Source: Roseiarcus sp049513815 (GTDB lineage Bacteria; Pseudomonadota; Alphaproteobacteria; Rhizobiales; Beijerinckiaceae). Taken from it: DNA of 49,205 nucleotides. The notes below the pieces were generated by a model that had not been told where the DNA came from, ran no database searches, and saw only the letters and a list, made by a program, of their open reading frames with translations. Each line of letters opens with the position of its first letter. Position 1 is the first letter of the stretch. This document shows positions 30,224 through 38,622 of the stretch, piece after piece. A program made the translations under genes and the position numbers. Location of the stretch: positions 1 to 49,205 of the forward strand of contig JBEKVR010000016.1 in assembly GCA_049513815.1 (NCBI GenBank). The letters run 5' to 3'.

Positions 30224-32476
30224 TCAGCCGTCGAAGCGGTTCGACTTGTTGAACCCCTTGGGCGGCAGGCGGCCCGCTTCGGCGCGCGTTCCGATCCAGT
30301 CCTTGAGCTCGGACTTGGGAACAGTAAACGTGCGGCCGGCCGAGTCGCGCCAGGTCATGCCGTCGGCGAGCTTGAACACGCAAGCGTCGGAAATCCCGCC
30401 GTCCTTATAGCGCTGCAGCCGGACGCCTTTGCCGCGCGCCATCTCCGGCACCTGTTTGAGCGGAAAGACCAGCAGCTTGCGGTTCTCGCCGATCGTCGCG
30501 ACGTGATCGCCGGCGGCCGGCGTGACGAGCTTCACGCGCGACGGCGCGGCGACGTTCATCACCGCCCTGCCCTTGCGCGTCGCCGACAGCATGTCGTCCT
30601 GACCGACGACGAAGCCGCGGCCGTCGTTGGTCGCGACCAGCATTTTCTCGCCCGCGGCGTAAGGCCAGACGGCGACGATGTCGGCGGATTCGTCGATGTC
30701 GGCCATCAGCCGGATCGGTTCGCCGGCGCCGCGCCCGCCTGGCAGCTTGGCCACTTCGAGGGTGTACGCCTTGCCGTCGCTCGTCAGCACCAACATCTTC
30801 GAAGTCGTCTCGGCGAAGAACGAGGTTTGCAACGCGTCCTCGCCTTTGAATGTCGCGCTGGCGAGATCGGCGACGTGGCCCTTCAGCGCGCGGATCCAGC
30901 CCATCTGCGAAATGAGGATCGTCACCGGCTCGCGCTCGATCAGCGCCTCGGCGAGTTCAATCTCGATCTCTTTCGGCGTCTCGAACGTGGTGCGCCGCTT
31001 GCCGAGCCTGGTTTCCGGCCCGAATTTCTTCCTGACGTCGCGGATCTCGTAGGCGACCGCCTGCCATTGCTTCTTTTCGCTGGCGAGCAGCGTCTCGATC
31101 GAGACCTTCTCCTCGCCAAGCGTCTTCTGCTCCTTGCGCAGCGCCATCTCCTCGAGGCGGCGCAGCGAACGCAAGCGGGTGTCGAGGATGTAGTTGGCCT
31201 GCGTCTCGGTGAGCGCGAAGCGCGCCATCAGCGCCGCCTTGGGCTCGTCGTCCTCGCGGACGATGCGGATGACCTCGTCAAGGTTTAGGAAGACGATAAT
31301 CATCCCCGCCACCAGCTCGAGCCGGCGTTCGATCGCGGCCAGGCGATGGGCGGAGCGGCGCTTGAGCACCTCTCGGCGGTGGTCGAGCCATTGCTGCAGC
31401 GCTTCGCCGAAGCTGACGACGCGCGGCGTCACGCCGTCGACGAGAACGTTGAGATTGACCGGAATGCGCGTCTCGAGCTCGCTGAGCTTGTAGAGCTGCT
31501 CCATCATCATCGCCGGGTCGACGGTGCGGCTCTTCGGCTCGAGAACCACGCGCACGTCTTCGGCCGATTCGTCGCGGACGTCGCCGAGCAGATGCGCCTT
31601 GCGCTCGGTCAGCAGCGTCGCGAGCTGCTCAATCAGGCGCGACTTCTGCACGCTATAAGGAATTTCGGTGACGACCACGACCCAGCCGCCGCGGCCGGTC
31701 TCCTCGCGCGTCCAGCGCGCGCGCAAGCGGAAACCGCCGCGCCCGGTGCGATAGGTCTCGGCGATCGACGCCGGATCGTCGACGACGATGCCGCCGGTCG
31801 GGAAGTCCGGCCCCGGCGCGAAGTTGAGCAGCGCCTCGACCTCGGCGTTCGGGTGAGCGATGAGGTACAGCGCGGCGTCGCACAGCTCGGCGACGTTGTG
31901 CGGCGGGATCGAGGTCGCCATGCCGACGGCGATGCCCTGCGCGCCATTGGCGAGCAGGTTGGGAATCGCCGACGGCAGGACGATCGGCTCCTTCGCGTCG
32001 CCGGAGTAGTTGTCGCGCCAGTCGACCGCTTCCTCGTCGACGCCTTCAAGCAGCAGCCGCGCGACGTCGGTCATGCGCGCTTCGGTGTAGCGATAGGCGG
32101 CGGCGCCGTCGCCGTCGATGTTGCCGAAATTGCCCTGGCCGTCGACCAGCGGATAACGCGAGGCGAAATCCTGGGCGAGACGCACCAGGGCCTCGTAGAT
32201 CGCCTGGTCGCCGTGCGGATGGAACGAACCCATCACGTCGCCGACGATCTTGGCGCATTTCTTGAACGCCGCGGCGGGATCGAGCTTGAGGATGTGCATG
32301 CCGTAGAGGATGCGGCGATGGACGGGCTTTAGCCCGTCGCGCGCGTCCGGCAGCGCCCGGCCTGTTATGGTCGAGAGCGCATAGGCGAGATAGCGCTCCT
32401 CGAGCGCCTCGCGCAGCGGAACGTCGATCGGCGCCGGCGGCGGGGGCGGCGGAGGGGCGACAGCAGTTTTGGCCAT
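30224..32476 (-). CDS. parC: DNA topoisomerase IV subunit A
   Basis: 750 residues. Cleaves and rejoins DNA to decatenate chromosomes. GRALPDARDGLKPVHRRILYGM and GDVMGSFHPHGDQAIYEALVR are the quinolone-region motifs; the catalytic Tyr is Tyr130 (AAYRYTEARM). The C-terminal pinwheel domain has imperfect blades (for example KAYTLEVAKLPGGRG), and its GyrA box is not evident, consistent with ParC rather than GyrA. The N-terminus carries a seven-proline run (VAPPPPPPPAPIDVP). Start ATG 32476 has no good Shine-Dalgarno; TTG 32512 is in frame. Confidence 0.94.
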   Translation of the reverse strand: MAKTAVAPPPPPPPAPIDVPLREALEERYLAYALSTITGRALPDARDGLKPVHRRILYGMHILKLDPAAAFKKCAKIVGDVMGSFHPHGDQAIYEALVRLAQDFASRYPLVDGQGNFGNIDGDGAAAYRYTEARMTDVARLLLEGVDEEAVDWRDNYSGDAKEPIVLPSAIPNLLANGAQGIAVGMATSIPPHNVAELCDAALYLIAHPNAEVEALLNFAPGPDFPTGGIVVDDPASIAETYRTGRGGFRLRARWTREETGRGGWVVVVTEIPYSVQKSRLIEQLATLLTERKAHLLGDVRDESAEDVRVVLEPKSRTVDPAMMMEQLYKLSELETRIPVNLNVLVDGVTPRVVSFGEALQQWLDHRREVLKRRSAHRLAAIERRLELVAGMIIVFLNLDEVIRIVREDDEPKAALMARFALTETQANYILDTRLRSLRRLEEMALRKEQKTLGEEKVSIETLLASEKKQWQAVAYEIRDVRKKFGPETRLGKRRTTFETPKEIEIELAEALIEREPVTILISQMGWIRALKGHVADLASATFKGEDALQTSFFAETTSKMLVLTSDGKAYTLEVAKLPGGRGAGEPIRLMADIDESADIVAVWPYAAGEKMLVATNDGRGFVVGQDDMLSATRKGRAVMNVAAPSRVKLVTPAAGDHVATIGENRKLLVFPLKQVPEMARGKGVRLQRYKDGGISDACVFKLADGMTWRDSAGRTFTVPKSELKDWIGTRAEAGRLPPKGFNKSNRFDG

Positions 32477-32580
32477 GGGCGACGGGTTAGCGGAGGGGAC
32501 GAGTCGCGGCAAGGGGCGAAACGGGAACGCCGCCCGGCCTCAATCCCAATTCCGGCGTTCGGTCGTTAAAAGCGCCCGAT

Positions 32581-32859
32581 TTATCGCGCCGACGGCCGCG
32601 GTTCGCCGATCTTGTAGGTCGCCAGGATGCGGTCGCTCGCGGTGTCGCGCAGACAATTGAAGAAGCGGCCGCAGCCGGCGGCGTGGCGCCAGCGTTCGCC
32701 GAACTCGCCCTTGGGATTGGCGCGGAAATAGAGATAGTCCGTCCACTCCCCGTCGCTGGCGGCGTCGGGATCTGGGCGCGTCAAATGCGCTTCGCCGCCG
32801 TATTTGAACTCCGCCTCGGGCCGGGCCATTTCACAATAGGGGCAGCGGATCAGCAGCAT
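32581..32859 (-). CDS. soxD: Sarcosine oxidase delta-subunit family protein
   Basis: 92 residues. Zinc-binding delta-subunit features: CPYCEMARPEAEFKYGGEAHLTRP with Cys6 and Cys9, then WTDYLYFRANPKG, and ERWRHAAGCGRFFNCLRDT. It follows soxB by 13 bases. In heterotetrameric sarcosine oxidase the alpha and gamma genes should follow, but the next gene is parC. MgdB of N-methylglutamate dehydrogenase is homologous and an equally possible identity. Confidence 0.9.
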   Translation of the reverse strand: MLLIRCPYCEMARPEAEFKYGGEAHLTRPDPDAASDGEWTDYLYFRANPKGEFGERWRHAAGCGRFFNCLRDTASDRILATYKIGEPRPSAR

Positions 32860-32872
32860 CGGCTCGGACCCT

Positions 32873-34123
32873 TCAATGGGCGACGGCGGCGGCGGTCGCC
32901 TCGTTGACCAGCGCGCCGGACCGGAAGCGGTCGAGCGCGAACGGGGCGGCGATCGGGTGCGGCTCGCCCGTCGCGAGCTGGTGGGCGAACAGATGGCCCG
33001 AACCCGGCGTCGCCTTGAAGCCGCCGGTGCCCCAGCCGCAATTGACGAACAGGCCGGGGACCGGCGTCTTGCCGATGATCGGCGAGCGATCGGGCGTCGT
33101 GTCGACGATGCCGCCCCAGTTGCGCATCATTCTCAGCCGCGAGGCGATCGGGAACAGTTCGCAGATCGCCTCCAGCGTCGCCGTGGCGATGTGCAGCCCC
33201 CCCGTCTGGCTGTAGGAGACATAGGCGTCGGTCCCCGCTCCGATCACCAGTTCGCCCTTGTCCGATTGCGACATGTAGGCGTGGACGGCGTTGGACATCG
33301 CGACGCAAGGCATGACCGGCTTCAGCGGTTCGGAGACCAGGGCCTGCAGCGGATAGGATTCGATCGGCAGCCGCACCCCGGCCATGGCCGCCACGACGCT
33401 CGAGTGGCCGGCGACGGCGACGCCGAGCCTCTTGGTCGCAATCGCGCCGCGCGTCGTCTCGACGCCGCTGACCGCGCCGGCCGCGTCGCGGCGAATTGCG
33501 ATGACCTCGCAGTTCTCGACGATGTCGACGCCAAGGTTGCTCGCCGCCCGCGCGAATCCCCAGGCGACGGCGTCGTGGCGCGCCGTACCGCCGCTCCTTT
33601 GCAACGCCGCGCCGCGCACCGGGTAGCGGATGCCGGGATCGATATTGAGGATCGGGCAGAACGCCTTCGCCTGTTCGGGCGTCACCCATTCGCCGTCGAT
33701 GCCGGCGAGCCGATTGGCGTGGATCTGGCGCTTGAGCGCCGCCTCATCGTGGCGGCTGTGGGCGAGCTGCAGCACGCCGCGCGGCGAGAACATCACGTTG
33801 TAGTTGAGCGCCTGGGCGAGCGTTTTCCACAGCTCGTGGGCGTGGGCGTAGATCCCCTCCGAAGCCTCCCACAGATAGTTGGAGCGGACGATCGTCGTGT
33901 TGCGCCCGGTATTGCCGCCGCCCAGCCAGCCCTTTTCGAGCACGGCGACGTTGGTCAAGCCGTGCTCTTTGGCGAGGTAGTAGGCTGTGGCGAGGCCGTG
34001 GCCGCCGCCGCCGACGATCACGATATCGTAGGCGGGCTTCAGATCGGCGGAGCGCCACTGCGGCGTCCAACCCTGGTGGCCGGTCAGCGCCTGGCGCGCG
34101 AGGCTGGCGAAGGAGAATTTCAC
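32873..34123 (-). CDS. soxB: Sarcosine oxidase beta-subunit family flavoprotein
   Basis: 416 residues. FAD-binding dinucleotide fold VIVGGGGHGLATAYYLA near residue 35, the GNTGRNTTIVRSNYL segment, and the covalent FMN attachment His183 (RSGGTARHDAV). The C-terminal FAD contacts are MRNWGGIVDTTPDRSPIIG and NCGWGTGGFKATPGSG. Oxidises N-methyl amino acids such as sarcosine. It is followed by soxD but not by alpha and gamma subunits. MgdA of the N-methylglutamate pathway is a homologous alternative. Confidence 0.92.
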   Translation of the reverse strand: MKFSFASLARQALTGHQGWTPQWRSADLKPAYDIVIVGGGGHGLATAYYLAKEHGLTNVAVLEKGWLGGGNTGRNTTIVRSNYLWEASEGIYAHAHELWKTLAQALNYNVMFSPRGVLQLAHSRHDEAALKRQIHANRLAGIDGEWVTPEQAKAFCPILNIDPGIRYPVRGAALQRSGGTARHDAVAWGFARAASNLGVDIVENCEVIAIRRDAAGAVSGVETTRGAIATKRLGVAVAGHSSVVAAMAGVRLPIESYPLQALVSEPLKPVMPCVAMSNAVHAYMSQSDKGELVIGAGTDAYVSYSQTGGLHIATATLEAICELFPIASRLRMMRNWGGIVDTTPDRSPIIGKTPVPGLFVNCGWGTGGFKATPGSGHLFAHQLATGEPHPIAAPFALDRFRSGALVNEATAAAVAH

Positions 34124-34180
34124 CGTTCAGCCCTCTCCCGGCCGGGCGACGCGCCCCGCCTTCGCCGACCTAGACGGTTT

Positions 34181-34205
34181 GCCGCAGACCGGCAACGTCT
34201 GCGGC
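34181..34205. promoter_or_regulatory. Nine-base inverted repeat in the soxB / coiled-coil gene gap
   Basis: GCCGCAGAC (34181-34189) and GTCTGCGGC (34197-34205) form a perfect inverted repeat with a seven-base spacer in the divergent region 34124-34325. It could be an operator or an RNA hairpin. Confidence 0.4.
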
Positions 34206-34325
34206 GTCGCAGGGTTCATTTTGCCCCTTGGCGCGGCGCTGCGGCCGCTCCAATATGGCGCATTCCTGTGCGGCGCCCAATTTTCGGACTCGGCGCAGGC
34301 CTGCTCTCCCGCTATGGCCAGAAAC

Positions 34326-34898
34326 ATGAGCGATGATTTCCGCCGCCCGGTTCCCCTCGCCTTCGCCGCACTGGCGATCGTCGGTTGGCTGCTGGTCTCC
34401 TATTTCTGGTCTCAGGCCGCAGACCTGCGCACGCAAATGGACGACGGGCTGAAGCGCGCCGAGCTTGCGCGCGAAGGGCTGGCCGCCGACCTGCAGAACC
34501 TGCAGAAGGCCGCCGGCAACGCCGCCGATCTCGACAAGCAGGCGAAGGACGCCCAGGCGGCGCTGGCCGAAGCGGTCTCGGCGCGCGCCGCGGCGCAGAA
34601 CGAGCTTGCCGAGCTGACCAAGCAGATCAGCGAAGCCAAGCTCGCCGTCTCGGGCGCACAGGAAGAGGCCAACGCCAAGAGCCGCGACCTCCAGTCGGTC
34701 GACGCCAAGCTGCAGGGGGAGAACGACCAGCTCAGCGTCGTCGAGGGCCAGATCACCGCCGCGCAGGCGAAATACGCCGACCTCGATCGACAGGTCGAGG
34801 ACGCCACCCGCCGACTCGCCGACTTGCAGAGCCAAGTCGATACGCTGCAGCAAGCGATCGACGCCGCCAAGGCGGCGCAGGAGGCTAAGCCGAAATAG
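34326..34898 (+). CDS. Membrane-anchored coiled-coil protein, unknown function
   Basis: 190 residues. One N-terminal membrane segment (about residues 8-27, VPLAFAALAIVGWLLVSYFW) followed by a nearly continuous coiled coil (about 30-182) rich in Ala, Gln, Glu and Leu, with phrases such as RAAAQNELAELTKQISEAKL, and the tail QEAKPK. Topology suggests an anchored periplasmic rod. The start is uncertain: ATG 34314 adds four residues, and neither has a clear Shine-Dalgarno. The end overlaps the mtnA stop region by 14 bases on the opposite strand. Family not recognised. Confidence 0.72.
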   Translation: MSDDFRRPVPLAFAALAIVGWLLVSYFWSQAADLRTQMDDGLKRAELAREGLAADLQNLQKAAGNAADLDKQAKDAQAALAEAVSARAAAQNELAELTKQISEAKLAVSGAQEEANAKSRDLQSVDAKLQGENDQLSVVEGQITAAQAKYADLDRQVEDATRRLADLQSQVDTLQQAIDAAKAAQEAKPK

Positions 34899-35982
34899 CC
34901 CCGCGGCCGAAAGCGCGCGCGAGCGCGGCGGCCTCGGCGGCGACGACGCCGCGGTCGGTGACGAAACCGTCGATCAATTCGGCCGGGGTCACGTCGAAAG
35001 CGGGGTTGATCGCTTCAGCGCCGGGGGGCGTCACGGCGACGCGCGCGACGCGTCCGTCGTCGAGGCGGCCGACGACATGCGTCACCTCTTCGGCCGACCG
35101 CTCTTCGATCGGGATTTCGGCGAGGCCGTCGCCGATCGTCCAGTCGAAGGTTGGGCCCGGCGCGGCGACATAGAACGGCACGCCGTTCGCGCGCGCCGCC
35201 AACGCCTTGAGATAGGTGCCGATTTTGTTGGCGACGTCGCCGCGCGCGGTGACGCGGTCGGCCCCGACGATCACCAGGTCGATCTGCCCGCGCTGCATGA
35301 GATGGCCGCCGGCGTTGTCGACGATCACCGTGTACGGCACGCCGTGCTGGCCGAGCTCGAAGGCGGTGAGCGCCGCGCCCTGGTTGCGCGGCCGCGTTTC
35401 GTCGACGAACACGCGCAGCGGAATGCCGCGATCGTGCGCCATGTAGATGGGCGCTGTCGCCGTGCCCCAATCGACCGCGGCGAGCCAGCCGGCGTTGCAA
35501 TGCGTCAGGATGTTCACCGGACGACCGCGTTCGCGATATAGCGATTCGATTAATGGCAGGCCGGCTTCGCCGATGCGACGATTTAGCGCGACGTCCTCGT
35601 CGCAGAACGCGATTGCGCGCGCCCATGCTGTAGCGGCGCGTTCTTGCGGCGGCAGGGGCGCGACCACGGCGCTGACGTCATCGAGCGCATGGCGCAAGTT
35701 GACGGCGGTCGGCCTCGTCGCCGCCAGCGTGCGATAGCCCGCTTCGAGCGCCGCGTCGTCTGCGGCGCGGCGCAGAGCGAGCGCTAAGCCAAAGGCCGCC
35801 GTCGCCCCGATCAGCGGTGCGCCGCGCACGACCATGGTTGTGATCGCCTCCGCAGCCGCCTCGAGGGTGTCGATGCGCCGCGTGGCAAAACGGTGCGGCA
35901 AGAGGGTCTGGTCGATCGTCTCGATCGCGTCGCCGCCGGCGGTCGGCCAAATCGCGCGATAGGCGCGTCCATCGATCCTCAT
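34885..35982 (-). CDS. mtnA: Methylthioribose-1-phosphate isomerase
   Basis: 365 residues. Isomerises methylthioribose-1-phosphate to the ribulose form in methionine salvage. Active-site residues Cys162 (LTHCNAGWLA) and Asp242 (VIVGADRV) correspond to Cys160 and Asp240 of characterised enzymes; MVVRGAPLIGATAAFG and DNAGGHLMQRG are typical. No other methionine salvage gene is in the window. Convergent with the coiled-coil gene, divergent from glgP. Confidence 0.94.
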   Translation of the reverse strand: MRIDGRAYRAIWPTAGGDAIETIDQTLLPHRFATRRIDTLEAAAEAITTMVVRGAPLIGATAAFGLALALRRAADDAALEAGYRTLAATRPTAVNLRHALDDVSAVVAPLPPQERAATAWARAIAFCDEDVALNRRIGEAGLPLIESLYRERGRPVNILTHCNAGWLAAVDWGTATAPIYMAHDRGIPLRVFVDETRPRNQGAALTAFELGQHGVPYTVIVDNAGGHLMQRGQIDLVIVGADRVTARGDVANKIGTYLKALAARANGVPFYVAAPGPTFDWTIGDGLAEIPIEERSAEEVTHVVGRLDDGRVARVAVTPPGAEAINPAFDVTPAELIDGFVTDRGVVAAEAAALARAFGRGAISA

Positions 35983-36023
35983 CGCCCCGCCCCGTCGCCA
36001 AGGCGCTCAGGCGCAAAGCGAAT

Positions 36024-36040
36024 TGCCGCATTCCGCGGCA
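36024..36040. promoter_or_regulatory. Inverted repeat between mtnA and glgP
   Basis: TGCCGC-ATTCC-GCGGCA is a perfect six-base inverted repeat. It lies 41 bases before the mtnA start on one side and about 20 bases before a weak glgP promoter (TTGAGA at 36062, TAGAAA at 36084, 16-base spacer) on the other. A regulator site is possible. Confidence 0.35.
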
Positions 36041-36123
36041 TTTCGCGATCAACCGACGGCATTGAGAAGATTCCCATCCGTGTTAGAAACGATCATACGA
36101 TGGCGCCCGGGAAAGGAACAAAC

Positions 36124-38607
36124 ATGGACCAGCAGACGCCCAGCGAGATGTCCTCGGCGCTGCCGGCGATACGCAATTACACGGCGGACGAGCTGAAAGC
36201 GGCGGTTCTCGCCAAGCTGACCTACTCGGTCGGCAAAAACAGCGTCGCCGCCAGCCCGCGTGATTGGTTCCTCGCCGTCGCATTCGCCACCCGCGACATC
36301 GTCGTCGAACGCTGGATCGCCTCGACCAACGCCGTCTATCAGGACGGCCGCAAACGAGTCTATTACCTGTCGCTCGAATTTCTGATCGGCCGATTGCTCT
36401 ATGACGCGATCGCCAATCTCGGCATCGTCGAACCGATGACGGCGGCGCTGTCGCAACTCGGTCTCGACCTGGCGCACCTGAGAAAGCTCGAGTCCGACGC
36501 GGCGCTGGGCAACGGCGGCCTCGGCCGTCTCGCCGCCTGCTTTATGGACAGCATGGCGACATTGTCGATCGCCGCGTCCGGATACGGCATTCGCTACGAC
36601 AACGGCCTCTTTCGTCAGATCATCCGAAACGGCTGGCAGCAGGAGATTCCGGAGGATTGGCTCACGCACGGCAATCCGTGGGAATTCGAGCGCCCCGAAG
36701 TCAATTACGCGATCGGCTTCGGCGGTTGGGTGGAGGCGGTCGCCGACGGCGAAGAATCCGTTCGTCAGGTCTGGCACCCCGACGAAACCGTCGAGGCGGT
36801 CGGCTACGACACGCCGATCGTCGGCTGGCGCGGCCGCCACGTCAATACGCTGCGATTGTGGTCAGCGCGCGCCGTCGACCCGCTGAAGCTCGACGCTTTC
36901 AACGCCGGCGACTACATCGGCGCCCTTTCGGACACCGTGCGCGCCGAAGCGATCTCCAAGGTGCTCTATCCGAGCGACGCAACCCCAGCCGGGCAGGAGC
37001 TGCGGCTGCGGCAGGAATATTTCTTCGCTTCGGCCTCGCTGCTCGACCTCGTCCGCCGGCACGTCAAACAGTTTGGCGATGTCCGCACGCTGCCCGACCA
37101 CGCCGCGGTTCAGCTCAACGACACGCATCCGTCGATCGCCGTCGCCGAGCTGATGCGCATTCTCGTCGACCTCAACCGCATCGAGTGGGAGGAGGCGTGG
37201 CAGATCACCAAGAAGGTGTTCTCTTACACCAACCATACGCTTCTGCCCGAGGCGTTGGAGAGCTGGCCGGTTCCGTTGATGGAGCGGCTGCTGCCGCGCC
37301 ACATGCAGATCATTTACCTGATCAACGCGACCCATCTCGACGCGGCGCGCAAGAGCGGTCTCGGCGATCCCGCCCTGCTCTCGGCCGTTTCGTTGATTGA
37401 CGAGCAAGGCGGCCGGCGCGTGCGCATGGGTAGCCTCGCCTTCGTCGGCTCGCACAAGATCAACGGCGTTTCGGCGTTGCACACCGACCTGATGCGCCAA
37501 ACCGTGTTCCGCGATCTCGACCTCGTCTGTCCTGGCCGCATCACCAACAAGACCAACGGCATCACCTTCCGCCGCTGGCTGATCGAGTGCAATCCGCGCT
37601 TGACGAAGATCGTCACCGCGGTCGCCGGCGAGCGGGCGCTCGAGGACCCGAACGCGCTGCGCGAGCTCGCTCGCCACGCCGACGATGCGGCGCTGCAGGA
37701 GCAGGTCGCCCTCGCCCGGCGCGCCAACAAGGTCGACCTCGCCGGCCTGGTCGCCGAGACCCTCAATCTGCGCATCGATCCCGACGCGCTATTCGACGTG
37801 CAGGTCAAGCGCATCCACGAATACAAGCGGCAACTGCTCAACATCCTCGAAACGATCGCCCGCTACAACACCATCCGCGCCAACCCGACGATCGACTTCG
37901 CGCCGCGGGTGAAGATCTTCGCCGGCAAGGCGGCGGCGAGCTACACCCAGGCCAAACTGATCATCAAGCTGGCGATTGACGTCGCCCGCGTCGTCAATTC
38001 CGACCCGACAGTTCGCGGCCTGCTCAAGGTCGTCTTCTTGCCGAACTACAACGTCTCGCTGGCCGAGACGATCATGCCTGCGGTCGATCTCTCCGAGCAG
38101 ATCTCGACTGCCGGCATGGAGGCGTCGGGCACCGGCAACATGAAGATGGCGTTGAACGGCGCGCTGACCGTCGGCACGCTCGACGGCGCCAATGTCGAGC
38201 TCAAGGAGCTCGTCGGCGACGACAACATCTTCATCTTCGGATTGACGGCCGCGGAGGTCGAAGCGGCGCGCGTGATCGGCATCGACTCGACCGAGCGCAT
38301 CGCCGCGTCGCCGATCCTGCGCGGCGCGGTCGACGAGGTCGCCGCCGGCGTCTTCTCGCCTGACGACCGCAGCCGCTACCGCAGCCTGGTCGACGCTCTC
38401 ACCCATCACGACTACTTCATGGTTTGCGCCGACTTCGAAGCCTATTGGGCGACGCAGTTGCGGATCGACGAAGCCTGGCGTGACAAGAAGCGATGGCGGC
38501 GCTCGAGCATTCTCAACACCGGCAATGTCGGCTGGTTCTCGTCCGACCGCACCATCGCCGAATATGCGAGCGAAATATGGAACGCGCCGTTCCGGCCGCT
38601 CGCCTGA
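36124..38607 (+). CDS. glgP: Glycogen/maltodextrin phosphorylase
   Basis: 827 residues. Phosphorolyses alpha-1,4-glucans to glucose-1-phosphate. GT35 motifs: YYLSLEFLIGRLL, ALGNGGLGRLAACFMDS, KRIHEYKRQLLN, and the PLP-bearing Lys674 in EASGTGNMKMALNGALTVGTLDGANVE. The start is ATG 36124 after AAAGGAA; ATG 36100 is a weaker option. First gene of the glycogen operon; glgB begins 16 bases after its stop. Confidence 0.96.
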   Translation: MDQQTPSEMSSALPAIRNYTADELKAAVLAKLTYSVGKNSVAASPRDWFLAVAFATRDIVVERWIASTNAVYQDGRKRVYYLSLEFLIGRLLYDAIANLGIVEPMTAALSQLGLDLAHLRKLESDAALGNGGLGRLAACFMDSMATLSIAASGYGIRYDNGLFRQIIRNGWQQEIPEDWLTHGNPWEFERPEVNYAIGFGGWVEAVADGEESVRQVWHPDETVEAVGYDTPIVGWRGRHVNTLRLWSARAVDPLKLDAFNAGDYIGALSDTVRAEAISKVLYPSDATPAGQELRLRQEYFFASASLLDLVRRHVKQFGDVRTLPDHAAVQLNDTHPSIAVAELMRILVDLNRIEWEEAWQITKKVFSYTNHTLLPEALESWPVPLMERLLPRHMQIIYLINATHLDAARKSGLGDPALLSAVSLIDEQGGRRVRMGSLAFVGSHKINGVSALHTDLMRQTVFRDLDLVCPGRITNKTNGITFRRWLIECNPRLTKIVTAVAGERALEDPNALRELARHADDAALQEQVALARRANKVDLAGLVAETLNLRIDPDALFDVQVKRIHEYKRQLLNILETIARYNTIRANPTIDFAPRVKIFAGKAAASYTQAKLIIKLAIDVARVVNSDPTVRGLLKVVFLPNYNVSLAETIMPAVDLSEQISTAGMEASGTGNMKMALNGALTVGTLDGANVELKELVGDDNIFIFGLTAAEVEAARVIGIDSTERIAASPILRGAVDEVAAGVFSPDDRSRYRSLVDALTHHDYFMVCADFEAYWATQLRIDEAWRDKKRWRRSSILNTGNVGWFSSDRTIAEYASEIWNAPFRPLA

Positions 38608-38622
38608 TTTCAGGGGGGCGAA

